From Alphaproteobacteria bacterium (lineage in GTDB: Bacteria > Pseudomonadota > Alphaproteobacteria > Rs-D84), in contig SUUL01000001.1 in the NCBI GenBank assembly GCA_015062545.1, positions 160,375-209,953 on the forward strand: a stretch of 49,579 bases of DNA, given 5' to 3'. The translations under genes and the position numbers were made by a program. This document shows positions 42,296 to 49,579 of the stretch, piece after piece. Each line of letters starts with the position of its first letter. Position 1 is the first letter of the stretch. The notes under the pieces were generated by a model that saw nothing but the letters and a program-made list of their open reading frames with translations, was not told the DNA's origin and searched no databases.

Positions 42296-42574
42296 TTATT
42301 TTCCTTTTTCTAAATATTCTTGAAATTTCTGAATACCCAATGGGTGTAAACGTAAAGAAGGGTGTGTGCCTGCTTTGTGTATGTGATTCCATTTGGCGGT
42401 ATAAATTATTGGACGTGGCAAGTTGTTTACCGTAATGGTTACATGTTTGCGCAACAGTTCGCGCATCGCGCGGTCAATGGTTGCTTCGTCATATTTGTTG
42501 CCCAGAATACCAACCAAATCAGATGCACGCTTGAAGTCGTCTTTGGTAAAAGTTTGTGCTGTAATATTTGTCAT
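42296..42574 (-). CDS. Unknown 92-aa protein, partner of the RusA-like gene
   Basis: Small soluble basic protein from the ATG at 42574, with AAAGGGA upstream; a longer upstream frame exists but would overlap gyrB and the promoter. The helical N-terminal half (KDDFKRASDLVGILGNKYDEATIDRAMRELL) is followed by IIYTAKWNHIHKAGTHPSL. Family not recognised. It is divergent from gyrB with 75 bases between starts, and a minus-strand TATAAT (42599-42604) can drive it. Confidence 0.55.
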   Translation of the reverse strand: MTNITAQTFTKDDFKRASDLVGILGNKYDEATIDRAMRELLRKHVTITVNNLPRPIIYTAKWNHIHKAGTHPSLRLHPLGIQKFQEYLEKGK

Positions 42575-42592
42575 GTTTTTATCCCTTTTTCC

Positions 42593-42621
42593 TTGATAAT
42601 TATACCAGAAATTGCTATGTT
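42593..42621 (+). promoter_or_regulatory. gyrB: gyrB promoter region (divergent)
   Basis: TTGATA (42593-42598), 17-base spacer, TATGTT (42616-42621) for gyrB. The minus-strand TATAAT at 42599-42604 overlaps it, so the two divergent transcripts compete for the same DNA. Confidence 0.4.
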
Positions 42622-42649
42622 TTACACAGAAAAAAGAAAGGAATATTAA

Positions 42650-45049
<2,400 letters not shown>

Positions 45050-45054
45050 TATTT

Positions 45055-45084
45055 GTGGCGCGGTTTTCCGCGCCATGGTTTTAT
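45055..45084 (+). terminator. Terminator after gyrB
   Basis: TGGCGCGG (45056-45063) / CCGCGCCA (45068-45075) with loop TTTT. The T tract after it is short (TGGTTTTAT), so termination may be incomplete. Confidence 0.65.
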
Positions 45085-45097
45085 CGTAGGTATAATT

Positions 45098-45769
45098 ATG
45101 GCTGATATGTTAGATGCTTTGAAGAGGGCGCAGATAGATGTGAAAAATAAAAGTCGATTGTTAGATAATCGCTTTGGTGATAATTCGCCTGTTAATAATG
45201 ATTTATTGCCAAATATGCCAAAAGGTAGTGCTGTAATCGTTTCCGAAGATGTTGGAAAGATTATGAAAGAAATACAAAGATTGACAAGCGTTCATGGCAA
45301 AGAGATACCTTTTTTGCTGCTTGGAAGAGATGAAGATCCGCTGGTGTTCTTTGATAAAATTATTGTAGATATGGATGTCAAAGATATGAAGTATGCCGAG
45401 GCGAATTTTGCAAAATTATTACCCCGTTTAGAACAGTTTGTACAACAATCAAAAAAAGACGGAACAGATATTGTTGCACATGGACATTCGCACCCAAAAA
45501 GCATAAATAATTATCATCGTAATTTTTCGCTGGGGGATATGGATGCGTATAAAAATTTTAGGTTAGATAATAATGTTTTTAGAACAGGAAAAATAGAATT
45601 GTGTTCTTGTTTGTTGACAGATGGAAATTATAATTTTCTGTTTTTTGACGGTAATGATTATTACAAATTTAATGATGTTTTTGTGCAGAATAAAAATGGT
45701 GACTTTGTAGAAAAATTACCATGTTATAAACAAGGTATGCAATATACATATGCTTTGGAACGAGAATAA
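45098..45769 (+). CDS. JAMM/JAB-domain-like putative metalloprotein
   Basis: 223-aa protein from the ATG at 45098. The motif AHGHSHP followed by FSLGD gives His130-x-His132-x11-Ser144-x2-Asp147, with an upstream Glu69 in the first strand. This is the JAMM (MPN+) zinc-isopeptidase arrangement, with a longer gap than the classic seven residues. Such proteins remove ubiquitin-like tags or trim C-termini in prokaryotes. No ubiquitin-like or E1-like gene is visible. The next gene follows after 13 bases. Confidence 0.6.
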   Translation: MADMLDALKRAQIDVKNKSRLLDNRFGDNSPVNNDLLPNMPKGSAVIVSEDVGKIMKEIQRLTSVHGKEIPFLLLGRDEDPLVFFDKIIVDMDVKDMKYAEANFAKLLPRLEQFVQQSKKDGTDIVAHGHSHPKSINNYHRNFSLGDMDAYKNFRLDNNVFRTGKIELCSCLLTDGNYNFLFFDGNDYYKFNDVFVQNKNGDFVEKLPCYKQGMQYTYALERE

Positions 45770-45782
45770 AAAAGGAAGAAAA

Positions 45783-46061
45783 ATGTCTGAAGCGTTATCC
45801 ATTATAAAACATGGACCAACAAAAGAAGAAATTATCCAAAGAGAAATTGATCAGTTGGAAAAAGAGTTGATGGAACTGGGGTCTGTGGCTGAATCGCAGG
45901 TCGCATATAAGAAAGCTGCAATAGAGAAACTGAAAGAACAGTTGGAAGAAGAAAGAGCCAGAAAAACCAAAGGCTTTAATAATGCAAAAATGGGATTAGA
46001 ATCCAAAATGGCAGAAAATGATATGTTTGCCGCGATGGCACAAGGACAGGGGCGCGGTTAA
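45783..46061 (+). CDS. Small coiled-coil protein
   Basis: 92-aa protein from the ATG at 45783 with AAGGAAG upstream. Residues ~15-65 form a strong coiled coil (Glu, Lys, Leu heptads). The C-terminus ends MAQGQGRG, a flexible tail with a terminal glycine. It lies between the JAMM-like gene and the glycosylase-like gene, overlapping the latter by one base. Family not recognised; a substrate or adaptor for the JAMM protein is only a guess. Confidence 0.6.
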   Translation: MSEALSIIKHGPTKEEIIQREIDQLEKELMELGSVAESQVAYKKAAIEKLKEQLEEERARKTKGFNNAKMGLESKMAENDMFAAMAQGQGRG

Positions 46062-46732
46062 TGGATTTTACACGTGACTGGTTTTTTGCACTGGATAAAG
46101 AATTGCGTGCGCGTGGCCTGGATAGTGACGCACAGAGTTTTGATGAAATATTGGAAAATTTGCGCGCAAGAAAAATGTATTCTGCAGATGAATTTTTTTC
46201 ACATTGTGCTTATGTAATTTTGGCGGGTGGTTTTTCACAAAAAACAGCGAAAAAAATTCATGAAAAAATAGTCTCTTTGATTAAAAAAAATGGCGCAAAT
46301 TTTGATGCGCTAATTGAAATCTTTAATAACAAAAATAAAATAAATGCAATTTGTAAAATTTGGAAAAATCGCCAGACGTTTCGTGATGGATATTATGTCT
46401 TGGAATCTTTGGATGACAAATTGAAATATCTGCAGAAATTACCGCATATTGGAAAAATTACTGCAAATCATTTGGCGCGTAATTTGGGCGAAGATGTTGT
46501 AAAGTATGATATTTGGATTCAACGTTTGGGATGTGTGTTTGCAAATAAAAATTTACCAGTTGATAATGGAAAATTATCGTCAGAAATAAAAGATGTCTGT
46601 GATGCGATGTTCGCACATCTGAAGCGTGAAACGGGATTGCCACGGGGGTATATTGATGTGGTTTTATGGAAGTCTTGTCAACAAAAATTAATTTCTATGG
46701 ACGATTACTTGCATAAACCGCCGGTCATGTAG
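46061..46732 (+). CDS. Helix-hairpin-helix DNA glycosylase-like protein
   Basis: 223-aa helical protein. LQKLPHIGKITANHLARNLG is a helix-hairpin-helix and the following DVVKYDIWIQRLG carries an Asp in the place of the HhH-GPD catalytic aspartate. It lacks the four-cysteine iron-sulfur site of EndoIII or MutY. This fits a base-excision glycosylase, subfamily unclear. It shares one base with the preceding gene and lies upstream of ung, giving a repair-flavoured neighbourhood. Confidence 0.65.
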   Translation: MDFTRDWFFALDKELRARGLDSDAQSFDEILENLRARKMYSADEFFSHCAYVILAGGFSQKTAKKIHEKIVSLIKKNGANFDALIEIFNNKNKINAICKIWKNRQTFRDGYYVLESLDDKLKYLQKLPHIGKITANHLARNLGEDVVKYDIWIQRLGCVFANKNLPVDNGKLSSEIKDVCDAMFAHLKRETGLPRGYIDVVLWKSCQQKLISMDDYLHKPPVM

Positions 46733-46835
46733 CAACATGTACACTCCCTTTGGTTTATGTGGCGCACTCGTCTCATATAAATTAATTTTGCGAAAAGGTA
46801 TGGACGATTACTTGCACAAATCAAAGGGAGTATAG
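46696..46835. repeat. Partial 22-base duplication and inverted repeat between glycosylase-like gene and ung
   Basis: The last codons of the previous gene (46696-46717) are repeated at 46799-46820 with one change (ATAAA to ACAAA). ACTCCCTTTG (46743-46752) pairs with CAAAGGGAGT (46822-46831); further bases extend the pairing with a mismatch. The result is a large imperfect hairpin that may serve as terminator or as a slippage product. Confidence 0.6.
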
Positions 46836-46854
46836 CGTATTATAAGGAAATACT

Positions 46855-47517
46855 ATGAATGTGAAAATTGAACAATCTTGGAAGGAAGCGTTAAGTGCAG
46901 AATTTGATAAAGAATATTTTATCAAGTTAACAGATTTTGTGCGTGGGGAATATTTGTCTGGTAAAACTGTTTATCCGGCACCACAAAATATTTTTAATGC
47001 GTTCAATTTGTGTCCGTTAAATCAGGTAAAGGTTGTTATTATTGGACAAGATCCATATCATGAACCAGGGCAGGCGCATGGTTTGTGTTTTTCTGTGTTG
47101 CCACCAACGCCAAACCCGCCCAGTTTACAAAATATTTACAAGGAAATAGAATCTGATTTGGGACGAAAATCTGTAACAAATGGTGACTTGACGTATTGGG
47201 CAAATCAGGGTGTGTTGTTATTAAATTCAACATTAACTGTTCAGGCGCATCTGGCTGCATCGCACAGTGGACGCGGATGGGAACAATTTACAGATGCGGT
47301 AATTCGTGCGGTGTCTGCACGTGATAATATTGTATATATGCTGTGGGGATCGTTTGCGCAAAAGAAAGCCGCGATTGTTAACCCAGAAAAAAATCTGATA
47401 TTGAAAAGCGCACATCCGTCACCATTGTCTGCATATCGTGGATTCTTTGGTAATAAACATTTTAGCAGTGCAAATGACTATCTGATAAAGTGTGGCAAAA
47501 CACCGATTGATTGGTAA
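46855..47517 (+). CDS. ung: Uracil-DNA glycosylase
   Basis: Family 1 uracil-DNA glycosylase, removing uracil from DNA. 220 aa, normal length. The water-activating motif GQDPYH contains Asp66 and the catalytic HPSPLSAYRGFFG has His187. AAGGAAAT precedes the ATG. All key residues are intact. Confidence 0.97.
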   Translation: MNVKIEQSWKEALSAEFDKEYFIKLTDFVRGEYLSGKTVYPAPQNIFNAFNLCPLNQVKVVIIGQDPYHEPGQAHGLCFSVLPPTPNPPSLQNIYKEIESDLGRKSVTNGDLTYWANQGVLLLNSTLTVQAHLAASHSGRGWEQFTDAVIRAVSARDNIVYMLWGSFAQKKAAIVNPEKNLILKSAHPSPLSAYRGFFGNKHFSSANDYLIKCGKTPIDW

Positions 47518-48075
47518 TCAGAAGTTGTACGTTATACCTGCACCAAAAAATGCATAAGAATGATTTTCTGGGGCGGTGTTTCCGTTGGAATAATGCTGGG
47601 CAAACAATTCCAGATTTGTACATTCTGACAATTTATAGCCGCTGCCCAATTTGAAGCCAAATAATAATTTAGATCCAATTCTTTCGTTCTGTTGTAATTG
47701 CATGCCAACGGCCAAGCCAGAATAAAAATACCAGTTTTTGCCATGTGCCAATATTACATCTTCTGATAATGTCACAATTGGAATGGTGTATTTGTCCCAA
47801 TGCCATCCGCGTGATTTCCCAGAACCCAAGGTTTGGATTATGTTTAACGACTTTCGCGCAGGCAGACGAAAGAATTCGGTTGGTTGCGAATACTGTGCAT
47901 GCAGCATAATAAATGGTACCCAACGAACAGGCGCAGGAATTAAAAATCCATCGTCAACACCCCAACCAAAATTGATGGCAAATTGGTTGTCGTATCCGTT
48001 GAAAAACGGGTTTGTTTCTGCCTTGGCGGTTGCCATCACAGAAGATATTAATAAGGCACATAAGATTTTTTTCAT
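47518..48075 (-). CDS. PagL-like lipid A 3-O-deacylase (acyloxyacyl hydrolase)
   Basis: 185-aa outer-membrane barrel with a signal peptide (MKKILCALLISSVMATAKAE). The C-terminal LFAQHYSNGNTAPENHSYAFFGAGITYNF carries the His-x-Ser-Asn motif and a following Glu, as in the PagL catalytic triad, and ends in Phe. PagL removes the 3-O acyl chain of lipid A. I start at 48075; another ATG lies three codons upstream. It is convergent with ung, with adjoining stops. Confidence 0.75.
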   Translation of the reverse strand: MKKILCALLISSVMATAKAETNPFFNGYDNQFAINFGWGVDDGFLIPAPVRWVPFIMLHAQYSQPTEFFRLPARKSLNIIQTLGSGKSRGWHWDKYTIPIVTLSEDVILAHGKNWYFYSGLAVGMQLQQNERIGSKLLFGFKLGSGYKLSECTNLELFAQHYSNGNTAPENHSYAFFGAGITYNF

Positions 48076-48162
48076 GCCGCCCATGGTATCATAAAAAACA
48101 GTTTATTACAAATGATTTTATTAAAAAACATAATCATTGTAAATAAGAATAATGTCATCTGT

Positions 48163-48191
48163 TTGTTTTGAGTGAAAAAATATGGTATAAT
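48163..48191 (+). promoter_or_regulatory. Promoter of the MFS gene, probably leaderless
   Basis: TTGTTT (48163-48168), 17-base spacer, TATAAT (48186-48191). The predicted start falls on the ATG at 48198. No Shine-Dalgarno sequence fits between. Confidence 0.5.
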
Positions 48192-48197
48192 ATTCCT

Positions 48198-49415
48198 ATG
48201 CTGAAAAAAATATTTCCATCTGTTTCTGATAGTGTTGCGTTACACTTGTTAAAGTGGAGTGAATTTTTTTACTATTTTTTAATCATATTGCCTGTGATTT
48301 TAATCTTGTATCAAAACAAGGGGATTACGGTTGGTGATTTCTTTTTAATTCAAGGAATTTCACGTATTGCCACATTTTTGTTGGAAATCCCCAGTGGGTA
48401 TTTGTCTGATGTATTCAGTCGGCGCAAAGTGTTGGTGTTGGGGGCGTTGTTTTTCTTGGCGGGTAATATATGGCTGTATTTGGGGTATGGTTTTTGGAAT
48501 ATCGCGATTGCAGAAATTATTATCGGTTTTGCAGGTGCGTTATTTAGTGGTACTAAGGAAGCGTATGCGTACGATTTGTTGAAACGTATGAGACGTGAAA
48601 AGGACTTTTTGAAAGAAAACGGTTCTTTGTCTTCGTACTGTCAGGCGGCGGGGTTTGTGGCCTCTGTTTTGGGCGGGTGGCTGTATTCTTATATTGGCGA
48701 TGGTATAATTGCGGTGGAATGTGGCACGGCTTTGATTGCGTTAATCATGATTGCGATGTTGCCAGAAATAAGCGAAGTTAAACGAAAAATTGCCCCAGAA
48801 ACAAGTCCGCTGAAGGATGTTATGGGGTTGGTAAAAATGTCTGTGCGGCATCCGGAAATAAAATGGTTTATGTTATTCCCGTCTGTGTTTGGATCTTTTA
48901 CATTGATTATTTTGTGGTTGTTTCAGCCAGTTATGGAAAGTGTCGGTATGGCGGTTGCATTATTCGGGGTATTTATGGGGTTGAATCAATTTTCGCGGTT
49001 GGTTTTTACCAAGTTTGCAAACAGAATATTTGACTTCTTTGGTGCGGGGCGATTGTTAAAGTTAATATGCATATTGATGTTTATTGTGTTGTGGATGGTG
49101 CTGATATGCGTTAATGTGCCGCTGGGGTGGTGGTCGTATATGTTGATGACGTTTATTGTGATTTGTCCGGCATTACAGAAAATGTGCAGTTTGGTGTTTT
49201 CGTCCTTTATTCATAAACGTATAAAGTCAAGTGAACGCGGAACGGTTGTATCATTGAATTCAATGTATATGACGGCATTGAACGCGTTGGGGATGTTTGT
49301 GATGAAACCGCTGTTAGATGGGTGGGGGATAAGTTGGTCTGTGTGCGTGGTTTTGTGCATGTTTGTGGTGCTGTTGTGGCCGTTAAAGAAAGTTTTAGAA
49401 ATTGAAAACTTGTGA
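48198..49415 (+). CDS. MFS-family transporter
   Basis: 405-aa inner-membrane protein with about twelve helices. Between helices 2 and 3 is GYLSDVFSRRKVLVLG, the MFS signature (G-x3-D-x2-[GS]-RR). The opening helices (EFFYYFLIILPVILILYQNKG) and long central loop are typical. Substrate cannot be told. I use the ATG at 48198; a TTG ten codons upstream is in frame but overlaps the promoter. Confidence 0.85.
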   Translation: MLKKIFPSVSDSVALHLLKWSEFFYYFLIILPVILILYQNKGITVGDFFLIQGISRIATFLLEIPSGYLSDVFSRRKVLVLGALFFLAGNIWLYLGYGFWNIAIAEIIIGFAGALFSGTKEAYAYDLLKRMRREKDFLKENGSLSSYCQAAGFVASVLGGWLYSYIGDGIIAVECGTALIALIMIAMLPEISEVKRKIAPETSPLKDVMGLVKMSVRHPEIKWFMLFPSVFGSFTLIILWLFQPVMESVGMAVALFGVFMGLNQFSRLVFTKFANRIFDFFGAGRLLKLICILMFIVLWMVLICVNVPLGWWSYMLMTFIVICPALQKMCSLVFSSFIHKRIKSSERGTVVSLNSMYMTALNALGMFVMKPLLDGWGISWSVCVVLCMFVVLLWPLKKVLEIENL

Positions 49416-49443
49416 TTGCATTTTGGAAAATAGGTGTTATAAT
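49416..49443 (+). promoter_or_regulatory. Promoter of the tRNA-Met gene
   Basis: TTGCAT (49416-49421), 16-base spacer, perfect TATAAT (49438-49443), 11 bases before the tRNA 5' end. Confidence 0.6.
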
Positions 49444-49454
49444 GCATGTCGCTT

Positions 49455-49496
49455 GGCAGCGTAGCTCAGTGGTAGAGCAGAGGAATCATAATCCCC
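49455..49496 (+). tRNA. Elongator tRNA-Met (CAT), 5' half only
   Basis: Acceptor 5' strand GGCAGCG, D-arm GCTC/GAGC, anticodon stem-loop GAGGA ATCATAA TCCCC with anticodon CAT at 49487-49489 and one mismatch (A81:C95 of the last hundred). After 49496 the sequence does not form a T-arm, and no CGCTGCC acceptor partner appears in the remaining 83 bases. The gene is therefore broken, interrupted by an insertion or intron, or artificially joined. Confidence 0.65.
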
Positions 49497-49579
49497 AGCC
49501 CTAGATTTGTATTGAGTGCTGTTGAGTATGAATAACCTAGGTTTTCCGCAACATTGACCGAGGTTAGGATTTGTAAAAT

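Noticed and set aside
49497-49579. Group I intron in tRNA-Met
   Set aside because: Only one possible guide pairing is visible; the conserved core helices and the 3' exon are not in the window, so it is reported only as a broken tRNA.

Overview
The window looks like the chromosome of an AT-rich (well under 50 % GC), Gram-negative alphaproteobacterium. Supporting signs are the lipid A genes (lpxK, lpxC), outer-membrane barrels, a rod-shape operon, a VirB3/VirB4 type IV secretion pair, and an initiator tRNA whose anticodon stem is the form I associate with alphaproteobacteria. A host-associated or uncultured gut-type lineage is my inference. The standard genetic code is used (TGA acts as stop).

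Layout. 1-5145: 3' part of an efflux adaptor gene, then a convergent minus-strand block rpmI-rplT-pheS-pheT. 5287-13342: one tightly packed plus-strand block, mreC-mreD-mrdA-mrdB-topA-dnaG, linking cell shape to DNA topology and replication. 13343-16440: an orphan radical SAM gene, ychF, a short SufD-like gene and rpmJ, separated by CCGG-type hairpin terminators. 16867-23503: virB3-virB4, a secreted protein with an HEKKH zinc-type motif, and the complete dTDP-L-rhamnose set rfbA-rfbC-rfbD-rfbB. 23538-24125: an outer-membrane barrel gene.

24401-33243 is an 8.8-kb integrated element inserted at the 3' end of the initiator tRNA gene and bounded by a perfect 37-bp direct repeat of that tRNA end. 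It carries a RhuM-family gene, a P4-type integrase, an HNH mini-gene with a 57-aa partner, a 253-aa unknown, a three-gene membrane/lipoprotein cassette, an AlpA-like regulator, a second and unusual tyrosine recombinase, and a 217-aa unknown. It also holds two structured non-coding regions. One, just upstream of the membrane/lipoprotein cassette, has the A-B-A'-B' complementarity expected of a phage C4-type antisense RNA; it is the strongest candidate here for an unrecognised regulatory system.

33430-36502: DUF374 acyltransferase, lpxK, lpxC and a lipoprotein. 36615-41257: a minimal type IVb pilus inner-membrane cassette (PilO2, PilP, PilQ ATPase, PilR) with neither pilin nor secretin. 41277-41733: five tandem ~93-bp repeats, each a hairpin enclosing paired TTATGTAC motifs. 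41725-45049: RusA-like nuclease and a 92-aa partner, then gyrB. 45098-47517: a JAMM-fold protein, a small coiled-coil protein, a helix-hairpin-helix glycosylase-like protein, and ung. 47518-49415: PagL-like lipid A deacylase and an MFS transporter. The window ends in the 5' half of an elongator tRNA-Met gene whose 3' half is missing.
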